Shown: positions 55,101 through 64,000 of the stretch, piece after piece
Position numbering within the stretch: the stretch's first letter is position 1
Layout of the letters: each line of letters opens with the position of its first letter
From: Streptomyces katrae
GTDB taxonomy: Bacteria > Actinomycetota > Actinomycetes > Streptomycetales > Streptomycetaceae
Length of the DNA stretch: 64,000 nucleotides
Direction: 5' to 3'
Assembly: GCF_000717655.1 (NCBI RefSeq)
Contig: NZ_JNZY01000004.1
Coordinates: 186,001-250,000, forward strand
The notes under the pieces: model-generated
What the model saw: only the letters and a program-made list of their open reading frames with translations
Told to the model about the DNA's origin: nothing
The model's database searches: none
Position numbers and translations under genes: made by a program

Positions 55101-55897
55101 CCCGCGTCACCCGCCGTCGCAGCCAGGACGGTCGCACCACCGCTCGCGGCTGCGGCCGCCGGGGCGGCCTTCGCACCCGCCGACCTCGCCGCGACGCCCG
55201 GCGTCGCGACCTGCGCGGACAGCTTGCCCGCGCGCGTGTCGTTCTGCGTCTGCAGCGGCTTCTGCGTACGGCACTCCGTGCGCTCCGGCGTCGTCAGCGC
55301 ACACGCCGGGAGCTCGACCAGGTGCAGACGGGAGACGTAGTCACCGCCGTAGGCGCCGCGGAACGTGTTGTAGTCCACCTCGACCTTGGCCGAAGCGGAC
55401 TGGTCGGAACCGTCCGAGCGGCCCACCGACAGCAGCACGCCGTCGACACCCGCCTTGCGCGCCGCGTCCTTGGCCGCGACCGAGACCTTCACCTTCGACG
55501 GAGCCTCGGCCGCCTTGCCCGGAGCCACGTATACCGCGACCGGGAGCTTGCCCGCCTGCTGCGTACCCGAGCCGATGGCCGGAGCCTGCGCCGCACCGGA
55601 GAGGAACGACTTCGACACCGGGCCCGGAGCCGGAGCCAGGTCCACCTCTGCCGAACCGGCCGTCGGCCAGGAGACCTTCGGAGCCTTCCACCGCGTCGCC
55701 GCGTCGTCGGCCTTCTTCGCACCGCCCGCACGGACCGGCTTGACCGGCACCGCTTTCGGCTGCTTCAGCTCCGGCAGCGACGGCTTGGATTTGCTGTCTG
55801 CTACGGCAACAGCGCCGGGCAGCATGCCTGAAAGGACTGCCGCGGCCAATGCCACGGAAAGCCCTCGCATGCGAAATCTTCTCACACCCCACCCCAT
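49127..55897 (-). CDS. RHS-repeat polymorphic toxin with HINT release domain
   Basis: A 2,256-residue secreted toxin precursor. The order is a signal peptide (GLSVALAAAVLSGMLPGAVA), a Streptomyces-type RHS N-terminal region (FSWTYSISTPAVPGGQAPQI), many YD repeats (YDVRGRQVES, YDALGRTTKV), the RHS core ending REYDPIIGRFVSVDP, a HINT/intein-like domain (about 2013-2155: CFLAGTLVLMADGS, ATREHPFW, ILVHNSC) and a 101-residue toxin tip. The tip has DGTRVARMGESDI, GGGPHMNFE and HIYLE; His-bearing motifs of this kind suggest a nuclease, but I cannot place the family. HINT self-cleavage would free the tip. The Imm32-like gene follows. Confidence 0.93.
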   Translation of the reverse strand: MGWGVRRFRMRGLSVALAAAVLSGMLPGAVAVADSKSKPSLPELKQPKAVPVKPVRAGGAKKADDAATRWKAPKVSWPTAGSAEVDLAPAPGPVSKSFLSGAAQAPAIGSGTQQAGKLPVAVYVAPGKAAEAPSKVKVSVAAKDAARKAGVDGVLLSVGRSDGSDQSASAKVEVDYNTFRGAYGGDYVSRLHLVELPACALTTPERTECRTQKPLQTQNDTRAGKLSAQVATPGVAARSAGAKAAPAAAAASGGATVLAATAGDAGPTGDYKATSLQPSGSWTSGGSTGGFSWTYSISTPAVPGGQAPQIGLGYSSQSVDGRMAASNSQASWIGDGWNWEPGFIERRYKACNDDKTGGTNSTKVGDQCWFNDNATLSLGGKSTELVYEAGKGWHPASDSGEKVEKLTGASNGDNDGEHWKITSTDGMQYFFGLNRLPGWKDASTPTTNSAWTVPVFGNQAGEPCYNASFASAWCQQAWRWQLDYVVAPGGSATAYYWKTETNNYGRNVSETTGKATVTPYVRGGWLDHIDYGLRSDSVYTSKAMGQVTFDVNERCLTTCGTFDETNAKNWPDAPYDLFCKDGSTECKGQYSPTFWSRKRLTGINTKILTGGVYQDVDTWSLDQNFPPAGDGISTPMWLKSITRTGKAGAAPDVPLPPVTFTGEQRPNRVDATGDGLAPYIRLRMSQVNTESGGTIGVTYSQPDCTPTTLPKPDETNTTRCYPVKWAWEGDTSKVDWFNSYVATQIVEGDNLASTPDKVTSYTYVGGAAWGKDTSEFAKAEDRVHSVARGYELVQTRTGAASDPKTLSETRYFRGLDGMDVKDSAGVAVTDRPQFGGMVRESATYVGDDTTKLISATSKSPWRSDLVAKRLRPGLPDLVSYRTGTEKEATRTTVTGGTRTTEASRHFDEYGMVDWESSTGDTAKVGDEACTTTTYARNTTSWILDKHSRVETVAAPCGSPVNRPADVVADSRTYFDNGALGTVPGAGLVTRTEKINGKGDGYDLVSSVPSTCGSAKNQLCYDIYGRVLADTDQYSKVSTTAYTPATGEAPTSMTVTNPLGHTITSEIDPQRGLPTKVIDPNGKVTTTAYDALGRTTKVWVPNWTVEANPNAPSRAFDYTVRNDGPNVVTSKTLTHDYKYSTVYSIQDGLLRERQTQTQSPDLSGRLITETFYDTRGLAWRSSGTYYADGAPSPDLVTGQELNYPASTDTVFDGAGRPTAVISKKFGTETKRATTSYTGDTTTVVPPQGGTATTTVVDAQGRTTEVKQYTDAARTASQSTVYGYDKLGRLAQVTDPGNAKWTYAYDVRGRQVESNDPDKGISKTAYDAGDRTTDVTDARGITLHTDYDDLGRPIGTKQGTTTLTSQVYDTVAKGQLTKSTRYVDGKAYESEVLSYNNLYQPLTTKVTIPSTPDTGALAGTYQWTNTYNITGQVLTTKQPAMGDLPAETVGSTYKSISGLLNNMAAGSSRLVSAMTYDHYGRDTRQELGAIGQRLYRSTEYDEHTSAISRAYTDRDLAPQRIEDTKYTNDPAGNLTSIATSYGQDAARTTDTQCVKIDALRRITQAWTNIGETCASSPSTSVIGGEDPYWTTYTYDAVGNRKTETKHKTASGPTADTIRTYTPPTAGKHDLTKVTQTGTDLHDETFTYDESGNTKSRKSGTGETQYLDWDVEGHLKTLNQGTFSDSFLYDAAGQRLFRKDTKSTTLYLPGGNELHLDKTGKVTGTRYYGDVAVREGGKLTFTLADHHGTGTTQITADATQAVTRRKTGLFGETRGSQPTGWAGDKGFVGGTKDTDTGLTHIGAREYDPIIGRFVSVDPVMDLNDSQQLHGYTYSNQNPFTFWDPTGRQLEECASGMYKCHNGNDPYDYGNRYETIVESVGGTLAPEYVARKQRQQQSYARACSHDPDCRGSQGRQGGRTGGQAPPKPKVVYVQTASGYPAQGVPQGSVLDPNRNAGGAKPSIEEMKQMYCSADESESKCNFRVSYMLSGPLIESLAGTFSAAAAGKGAGRGQGGNCFLAGTLVLMADGSSKKIEDVEVGDSVLSTDPRSGETEARSVEKLIRSEGDRDLNALSVATSDGVSEITATREHPFWSPSEKQWILAGDLRPGMTLAAEGEGTVLVTGNRAFSEHVKTYNFTVSDFHTYYVLAGATPILVHNSCEPWTSYRKFDSDGHPVDKTRVPTDEALDAAERWVGPGYSELVPGSGRFVSKDGTRVARMGESDITGQHGGGPHMNFERLGPNPKKPGKSMVVENRHIYLE

Positions 55898-56101
55898 GCT
55901 TCACATTGAGATTTATCGACGCAGACTAACAGTCACAATTCGCTCATCTGACACCACGTAAGGGATCGAATTGGGCCAACTGGGAGCAGTGGACCAAATG
56001 GGACGTCACGCATAAGATCAACTTAAAAAGCGCAGCTCAGAGCGCCTTGAAGCCGATATTCCGAGTAGAGTCGTCACAGATATCGGACTGATGGAGTGTG
56101 C
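55898..56101. promoter_or_regulatory. AT-rich divergent promoter region of the RHS toxin and FG-GAP genes
   Basis: About 200 bases, clearly more AT-rich than the surrounding chromosome, between two divergent starts. An inverted repeat CCGATAT...ATATCGG (about 56052-56088) lies just upstream of the plus-strand start. I cannot assign -35/-10 boxes with confidence. Confidence 0.45.
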
Positions 56102-59100
56102 GTGAGAAGAAAAAGGACCCTCTCCGGTACGCCGGGTGGGCGGGGAATTTCACGGGCCATTTCTGTGGCCCTGATAAGCGGAATAACCGCTACCGCATTG
56201 GGGGTGATAAACTCGTCGACGACGGCCGTCGCCGCCACCGATCCGGTCGCCGAGGGCTCCATGAGCCCGGCCGACTTCGCACTTGCCAAGGCCAGGGAAA
56301 CGGGCCAGCCGTACGAGCTGACGTCCGCCCGGACCGAGACCTCCGACACCTGGGCGCTGCCGACGGGCAAGTGGACCGTCAAGCGCTACGGGACGACGGT
56401 TCGGGTGCGGCGGGCCGGTGCGTGGGTCGCGACCGATCCGACGCTGCAGTTCGCGGCGGACGGCACGGTGGCTCCCAAGGCGTCGGCAGTCAGCATCGCC
56501 TTCTCCGGCGGCGGCACCGGGCCCCTGCTGACCGGGGTCAAGGACGGCCGCACGCTGTCCCTGACCTGGCCGAAGGCGCTGCCCAAGCCGACGCTGGCCG
56601 CGAACGTGGCGACGTACGCCAACGTGCTGCCCGACGTCGACCTGCAGCTGAAGGCCGACGTCGAGGGCTTCTCGGAGCTGCTCGTCGTCAAGACGGCCGA
56701 GGCGGCCAAGCACCCCGACCTCGCCACCCTGAAGTTCAAGCTCGACACCGTGGGCCTGAACGTCTCGTCCAACGCCACGACCGGCCTGCTGAGCGCCGTC
56801 AACCCTGCGGGCCAGACCGTGTTCACCGCGTCCGCGCCGATGATGTGGGACTCCACCACGACCGGGGCCGCCGCCGCTCCGCAGGCCAAGACGGCGGCCC
56901 TTTCGCTCGCCGCCGCGGCGGACGCCGGCGAACCCGCCGCGCCCGCCGACGCCTTCGTGACGCCGTCCGGGGCCAAGGACGCGCAGATGCCCACCACCGT
57001 GACCGGCGGCAACCTGGAGATCAAGCCCGACCAGGCCCTCCTGACCGGCGCCGCCACGAAGTACCCGGTGTTCATCGACCCCTCGGTCGCCTGGGGCGAG
57101 CGCCAGAACTGGGCCTGGGCGTACCGGAGCTGGCCGAAGAACTCGTACTGGAACACCAAGCAGGACGTCCGCGTCGGCTACGAGAGCGAGACGAACGGGC
57201 TGTCCCGCTCCTTCTTCCAGCTCGACACCGCCAACCTCAAGGGCGCCCAGGTCACCAAGTCGACGTTCCGCATCAAGGAGACGTGGTCCTGGTCCTGCAC
57301 GCCCACCCCGGTGGAGTTGTGGACCACCGGCCCCATCTCCTCCGCGACCACCTGGAACAGCCAGCCCGGCAAGGGCACCAAGCTGGCGACCGTCTCCGCC
57401 GCCAAGGGCCGTCCCGACTGCGGCGCCGGCAACCTCGAGTTCGACGCCACCGCGGCCGCCAAGGAGTCCGCGTCCAAGGGCTGGTCCAGCGTGACGCTGG
57501 GCCTGTACGCGTCCAACGAGAGCGACCAGTACCAGTGGAAGCGCTTCGACCCGAAGACGATCACCCTGGAGACGGAGTACAACAACCCGCCCAGGACCCC
57601 TGCCGACCCGGGCACGTCGCCGTGGGTGCCCTGCGTCGAGGGCGGAAAGATCGGCAACACCACCATCGGCCTCTACTCGACGATCTCGGACCCCGACGCC
57701 GGGAACCTGAGCGCCGAGTACCAGATCTTCAAGGCCGGCCAGAGCACACCGGTCGCGACACAGACGCTCCCCGCCAACAACGGCAAGGTCGCCACGTGGA
57801 ACGTCCCTGACACCAGCCTGCCCGACGGCGACTACACCTGGAAGGTGCGCGCGACCGACCAGGACCACGCCACCTCCGCCTGGTCGCAGACCTGCAAGTT
57901 CTCGGTCGACCGCACCCGGCCGGCCAAGGCGCCGAAGATCAGCTCGACCGTCTTCCCCGACGGGAAGAGCGGCTGGCCCGCCGGAACCGGCAAGGCCCGT
58001 ACGCCCGGCTCGTTCACCCTCGCCGCCAACGACGTGAAGGACGCGACCTGGTACGGGTACTACACCGACTGGAACCCTGAGCTCAAGAGCGCCACCGTGG
58101 CCCCCGGTGCCTCCGTCGACGTCCAGCTCACCCCGCCCGGCGCCGGCCCGCACTTCGTCTACGCCTTCAGCCAGGACGCGGCCGGCAACCGCTCCGACAC
58201 CACGGCGTACCTCTTCTACGCCGCCCGCTCCGCGGCGCAGGACACTGCCGGAGACCTCAACGGCGACGGGAACCGCGACATCTGGAGCAACGACTCCTTC
58301 GGCAACCTCCTGACCTACGCCGGCCAGGGCAACGCCAAGTTCACTGCCGCGACCAGGGCCGGCAAGAACTTCAACGGGGCCCGGCTCGACACGCTCGGCG
58401 ACTGGGACGGCGACGGGTACAACGATCTCGTCTCTCTCGAACAGCCGTCCGGGATGACGGCCAAGAAGCTCTTCGCCTACGCCAACAACGGCCAGGGCGG
58501 TGCGGACAACCCCGTCGAGATGACGGTGGCGTGCCCGGTGAAGAACCCCGGCGCCGGATGCGACTACGGTCCGGACTGGAACGGCGACGACCACTGGTAC
58601 AACGCCGAGCAGGTCCTCGCGCCCGGCGACCTGAACGGGGACGGCACGCCCGACCTGCTGGTCAAGCAGGGCAAGCAGCTCTGGGCCTACTACGGCAGCG
58701 TCTTCGGCACCCTCGACGGCAACGGGGAGCCGGTGCTCGTCGGCAACACCGACTGGGACAAGTACACCGTCGTCGCCCCCGGCGACGTCAACGGGGACAA
58801 GGTTCCCGACCTCTGGCTCCGGGACAACGCCACCGGCGACATCCTGCGCACCTACGGCAAGAAGAGCAAGGACCCGCAGTTCGTCGTCGACCTCGCCACC
58901 TGGGGCACCCAGACCCGCACCAAGATCGGCGGCGGTGTGACCCAGGCCGCCTTCCCCCAGATCGGCTCGGTGGGCGACGTCTCCGGTGACGGCGTCAGCG
59001 ACCTGTGGGCCCGACAGGCCGACAACACGGTCCTCGGCTGGAACGGAGTCGCCTCGGGCGGCACCGTCACGGCGTTCTCCGCCAACTACCAGATCGACGG

Positions 59101-60211
59101 TGTGCCCGGAGCGAAGATCCCGGCGGGCACCACCTTGGCCTCCGGCGAGGAGTTCTCCTCCGGCAACTCCAAGCTCGTCATGCGCGCCGACGGCAACCTG
59201 GTCCTTACGACCAAGGACAACAAGCAGATCTGGTCCACGAACACCGGCGGCAACAACGGCGCCGTGGCCCGCATGCAGAACGACGGGAACTTCGTCGTCT
59301 ACGCCGCCAACGGCACCACCGCCCTGTGGAGCAGCAAGACCACCACCCCCTACTCCTACGCCGTGCTGCAGAGCCGCGGCGTGCTCGTGATCTACAACGC
59401 CTCAGGCCAGAGCCTGTGGACGAGCGGTTCGCAGAGTCGGCCCGACTACAACGGCGACGGTTTCACCGACGTCCTCGCCCGCGACGCCCAGGGCGACGCG
59501 TGGGTCTACCAGGGAACCGGTGGCAGCGGCACCAGCACGCTCGGCAGCCGCTACTTCATCGGCAACGGGTTCTGGCGCGACTACTGGACGCACCTCTACA
59601 CCGCCGACCTCAACAACGACGGCCGCACCGACATCGTCGGCCGCACCAAGGAGGGCGACCTCTACCTCTTCCCGGGTACCGGAGGAACCGACACCAATTC
59701 GTTCGCGGGCCGCTACCTGATCGGTGTCGGCTGGAACGGCTACGACCTGGGCTTCGGTGACGTCAATCTCGACGGTCGTACCGACGTCTTCGCTCGTGAC
59801 GCGAATGCGGACCTGTGGGTCTACCCGGGCAGCGGCGGAACCGGCACCAGCACGCTCAGTGCACGCACGTTCATCGGCAACGGCTTCTGGCCGGGCGGAT
59901 GGGAGACCCTCCGGTACGCCGACCTCAACGGTGACAGCAAGATCGACATCGTGGGCCGCACCGACCAGGGCGACGTGTACCTGTTCCCCAACAGCACCGG
60001 CGCGGACGGGAAGATCTCCTTCGGTGCCCGGACGTTCGAGGGCAACGGCTGGTGGGTCGGCGGATGGACCCCGTACCCCGCCGACCTCAACAGCGACGGT
60101 GCCGCGGAGCACGTCGGCGTCCTGAACAACGGTGAGCTCTACGACTTCCTGCCAAACCAGGGCCGCGTCCTGGTCGGCAACGGCTGGAACGCCTACGACG
60201 TCGTCCTCTGA
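56102..60211 (+). CDS. Secreted FG-GAP repeat protein with bulb-type lectin domain
   Basis: A 1,369-residue secreted protein. After a signal peptide (ISRAISVALISGITATALGV) comes a region common to Streptomyces cell-surface proteins, a DNRLRE-like beta domain (about 330-490), a fibronectin-type segment, then a set of FG-GAP calcium-binding repeats (DLNGDGNRD, DWDGDGYND, DLNGDGTPD, DYNGDGFTD, DLNNDGRTD). A bulb-type mannose-binding lectin domain is inserted near residues 1000-1100 (MRADGNLVLT, MQNDGNFVVYAANG). The start is GTG 56102 after TGGAG; GTG 56096 is the alternative. It is divergent from the RHS toxin and may form an envelope-associated module with it. Confidence 0.9.
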   Translation: MRRKRTLSGTPGGRGISRAISVALISGITATALGVINSSTTAVAATDPVAEGSMSPADFALAKARETGQPYELTSARTETSDTWALPTGKWTVKRYGTTVRVRRAGAWVATDPTLQFAADGTVAPKASAVSIAFSGGGTGPLLTGVKDGRTLSLTWPKALPKPTLAANVATYANVLPDVDLQLKADVEGFSELLVVKTAEAAKHPDLATLKFKLDTVGLNVSSNATTGLLSAVNPAGQTVFTASAPMMWDSTTTGAAAAPQAKTAALSLAAAADAGEPAAPADAFVTPSGAKDAQMPTTVTGGNLEIKPDQALLTGAATKYPVFIDPSVAWGERQNWAWAYRSWPKNSYWNTKQDVRVGYESETNGLSRSFFQLDTANLKGAQVTKSTFRIKETWSWSCTPTPVELWTTGPISSATTWNSQPGKGTKLATVSAAKGRPDCGAGNLEFDATAAAKESASKGWSSVTLGLYASNESDQYQWKRFDPKTITLETEYNNPPRTPADPGTSPWVPCVEGGKIGNTTIGLYSTISDPDAGNLSAEYQIFKAGQSTPVATQTLPANNGKVATWNVPDTSLPDGDYTWKVRATDQDHATSAWSQTCKFSVDRTRPAKAPKISSTVFPDGKSGWPAGTGKARTPGSFTLAANDVKDATWYGYYTDWNPELKSATVAPGASVDVQLTPPGAGPHFVYAFSQDAAGNRSDTTAYLFYAARSAAQDTAGDLNGDGNRDIWSNDSFGNLLTYAGQGNAKFTAATRAGKNFNGARLDTLGDWDGDGYNDLVSLEQPSGMTAKKLFAYANNGQGGADNPVEMTVACPVKNPGAGCDYGPDWNGDDHWYNAEQVLAPGDLNGDGTPDLLVKQGKQLWAYYGSVFGTLDGNGEPVLVGNTDWDKYTVVAPGDVNGDKVPDLWLRDNATGDILRTYGKKSKDPQFVVDLATWGTQTRTKIGGGVTQAAFPQIGSVGDVSGDGVSDLWARQADNTVLGWNGVASGGTVTAFSANYQIDGVPGAKIPAGTTLASGEEFSSGNSKLVMRADGNLVLTTKDNKQIWSTNTGGNNGAVARMQNDGNFVVYAANGTTALWSSKTTTPYSYAVLQSRGVLVIYNASGQSLWTSGSQSRPDYNGDGFTDVLARDAQGDAWVYQGTGGSGTSTLGSRYFIGNGFWRDYWTHLYTADLNNDGRTDIVGRTKEGDLYLFPGTGGTDTNSFAGRYLIGVGWNGYDLGFGDVNLDGRTDVFARDANADLWVYPGSGGTGTSTLSARTFIGNGFWPGGWETLRYADLNGDSKIDIVGRTDQGDVYLFPNSTGADGKISFGARTFEGNGWWVGGWTPYPADLNSDGAAEHVGVLNNGELYDFLPNQGRVLVGNGWNAYDVVL

Positions 60212-60236
60212 CGGCACCGCCGGGAACGCTGAACGT

Positions 60237-60272
60237 TGAGGGGTGAGGTCCCGTAAGGGGCCTCACCCCTCA
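60237..60272 (+). terminator. FG-GAP gene terminator
   Basis: A 12-bp perfect stem TGAGGGGTGAGG (60237-60248) with CCTCACCCCTCA (60261-60272), 12-nt loop, 26 bp after the stop codon. Confidence 0.85.
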
Positions 60273-60314
60273 GCCATGCCCCACGAACGGCATCTGATTC
60301 ACCTGAAGCGGTGA

Positions 60315-62642
<2,328 letters not shown>

Positions 62643-62710
62643 CCCCCGCCCGGCCCGGGCCGTGCGCGTACCGCCGCCCGGGCGGGCGGACGCCGCTCCT
62701 GCGGGCGCCG

Positions 62711-64000
62711 TTACCGCGGACCCGTCCAGCCCGTCGGGACGTGGCCGAGGCGGACGCGCTGGGGGTGGTCGCCGACGGGGACGGAGACCCGCTTGGTCCC
62801 GGTGGCGAAGTCGATGGCGGTGACCCGGTCGGCGCCGCTCTCGGAGATCACGCAGGCCGTGCCGTCCCCGTCGACGGTGGCCCAGTACGGCTTGTCGGCC
62901 TGGACCAGCGGCCCCTCGGCGAGGGTGGCGCGGTCCACGACGGTGACGTAGTCGTCCATGGTGCCCGCGATGCAGAGCTTGGCGCCGTCCGGACTCATGG
63001 ACATGCCGTGGTGGCGGGAGTCGTTGACCCAGGTGGTGCGGTCCGCGTTGGTGCCGGGGTTGCGGGGGAGCTCCTTGATCCGGGTGATCCGGTCGGTGGC
63101 CACGTCGTACTCCACGACCCCGTTGAAGAAGGACACCTGGAAGTAGAGCTTGGACTCGTCGGAGCTGAACGACATGGGCCGCACCGCGTCGGACAGGTCC
63201 GGGCGGCCGAAGGCGTCCAGCCGCGCGCGCATGTCGATCACGCGGACCGTACGGAAGGTCTGCGCGTCGACGACGGTGATCTTCCGGTCGCCCTTCGTCC
63301 AGTCCAGCCACGGCGCGTCGAGGGCGGAGGTGACGTCGCCGATCGAGCTGTTCCACAGGTAGCGGCCGTCACGGGAGAAGGTGTTCTCGTGCGGCTTGTC
63401 GCCGGTCGGGAAGGAGCCGAGCTGCCGCCCGGTGGCGATGTCCAGGACGTGCACGGTGTTGGCGGTGGAGGCGGAGACGGCGACCCGGGTGCCGTCGGGC
63501 GAGACGGCCATGTGGTCGGAGCGGTAGCCGGAGACGGGGAAGCGCCAGTTGACCCGGCCCGTCCGCACGTCGATCGAGACGACGTCGGCGAAGCTGGGGC
63601 GGGAGGCGACCACGGCGGTGCCGTCCGGGGTGGTGTACATGTCGTCCACGAACTGGTCGTGCCCCTCGCCCGCGGTGGCGCGGATGCCGAGGAAGAAGCC
63701 GAGCTTGATCGGATCGAGGTAGATCTCCCGCAGCCGCTCCTCCTTGTCGGGGATCATGTTGATCCGCCCGACCTTGGCGAGGTCGCCGGTGGAGGCGAGC
63801 ACGTCGGCGGTCCCCTCCCAGTTGTTGCCGACGAAGAGCACCTCGCGGACGCCGGGGCCCGGGGCCGGACCGGCGGCCGGGGCGGAGGCCGAGGCGGGGC
63901 CCCCGGCGAGGGAGGCCGCGAGCAGCGCACAGCCGGCGAGGAGCGTGACGACGGGGGTACGGGCGGTGCGGGCCGTGCGGGCGGTGCGCGCGGTTCGGGA
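62711..64000 (-). CDS. Secreted YVTN/YncE-like beta-propeller protein (5' end beyond window)
   Basis: 429 codons are visible and the start lies past the right edge. The edge encodes a hydrophobic secretion signal (VVTLLAGCALLAASLAGG, then ASASAPAA). The body is a series of about 40-residue blades: DVRTGRVNWRFPVSG, DIATGRQLGSFPTG, DAQTFRTVRVIDM, DRATLAEGPLVQAD and DFATGTKRVSVPVGD. Each has the D-x-x-T-G-x turn of YncE/cytochrome cd1-like propellers. There is no catalytic motif. It is convergent with geoA; its role is unknown, probably extracellular or surface binding. Confidence 0.82.
   Translation of the reverse strand, partial: SRTARTARTARTARTPVVTLLAGCALLAASLAGGPASASAPAAGPAPGPGVREVLFVGNNWEGTADVLASTGDLAKVGRINMIPDKEERLREIYLDPIKLGFFLGIRATAGEGHDQFVDDMYTTPDGTAVVASRPSFADVVSIDVRTGRVNWRFPVSGYRSDHMAVSPDGTRVAVSASTANTVHVLDIATGRQLGSFPTGDKPHENTFSRDGRYLWNSSIGDVTSALDAPWLDWTKGDRKITVVDAQTFRTVRVIDMRARLDAFGRPDLSDAVRPMSFSSDESKLYFQVSFFNGVVEYDVATDRITRIKELPRNPGTNADRTTWVNDSRHHGMSMSPDGAKLCIAGTMDDYVTVVDRATLAEGPLVQADKPYWATVDGDGTACVISESGADRVTAIDFATGTKRVSVPVGDHPQRVRLGHVPTGWTGPR

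Overview
The window is high-GC actinobacterial chromosome with very strong GC3 bias, and almost certainly Streptomyces. It carries a two-domain geosmin synthase, a CobG/CobN (oxygen-dependent, late cobalt insertion) cobalamin gene set, secreted hydrolases, and an RHS toxin gene paired with an FG-GAP repeat gene of streptomycete style. No rRNA, tRNA or CRISPR array was found. Both window edges cut genes: an 8-oxoguanine deaminase-like gene on the left and a secreted beta-propeller gene on the right.

Layout. (1) 1-9.7 kb is a purine (ureide) and glyoxylate catabolism block. It holds a deaminase, urate oxidase, HIU hydrolase, OHCU decarboxylase, an HTH regulator with a small UPF0045-like protein, hydroxypyruvate isomerase, tartronate semialdehyde reductase, a catalase, a GyrB-like ATPase-domain protein and glyoxylate carboligase. 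Urate is opened through allantoin to glyoxylate (the allantoin steps lie outside), two glyoxylates are condensed by Gcl, and Hyi and GlxR lead to glycerate. Catalase would remove the peroxide made by urate oxidase. Two palindromic operator types tie the promoters together, and the catalase promoter carries both. A structured-RNA candidate sits at 6.79-6.90 kb. (2) 9.8-15.7 kb has a zinc-ribbon protein, glutathione peroxidase, an acyl-CoA ligase, an AlkZ/YcaQ-like winged-helix protein and a CorA transporter. (3) 15.5-18.26 kb is a small accessory insert. The 3' end of corA has foreign codon usage, a decayed second corA 3' end lies 2.56 kb downstream, and between them are an IS110 remnant and two genes of unknown function. 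(4) 18.3-30 kb has a 1,543-residue HEAT-repeat protein, a GH16 glucanase with a ricin-type lectin domain and a DasR-like site, a two-gene unit (ParB-like protein plus SNF2-type helicase) and a secreted S1-type protease. (5) 30-37.6 kb has a tyrosine phosphatase, an O-methyltransferase, TsaD, a PI-PLC-like secreted protein, a second S1 protease, an FAD oxidoreductase and an SDR. A Fur/Nur-like inverted repeat lies between the PLC and tsaD genes. (6) 37.8-48.7 kb is the cobalamin cluster: cobL-cobM-cobK forward, cobG-cobH-cobIJ reverse, and cobN forward behind a cobalamin riboswitch. (7) 48.8-60.2 kb holds an Imm32-like immunity protein, a 2,256-residue RHS/HINT polymorphic toxin and a divergent FG-GAP/bulb-lectin secreted protein. 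(8) 60.4-64 kb has geosmin synthase and the cut beta-propeller gene.

The most interesting signals are the shared operators joining urate breakdown, glyoxylate use and catalase; the chimeric corA with its displaced 3' end; the ParB-like/helicase pair; and the structured RNA candidate near 6.85 kb. Functions are inferred from sequence motifs only; no database search was possible.
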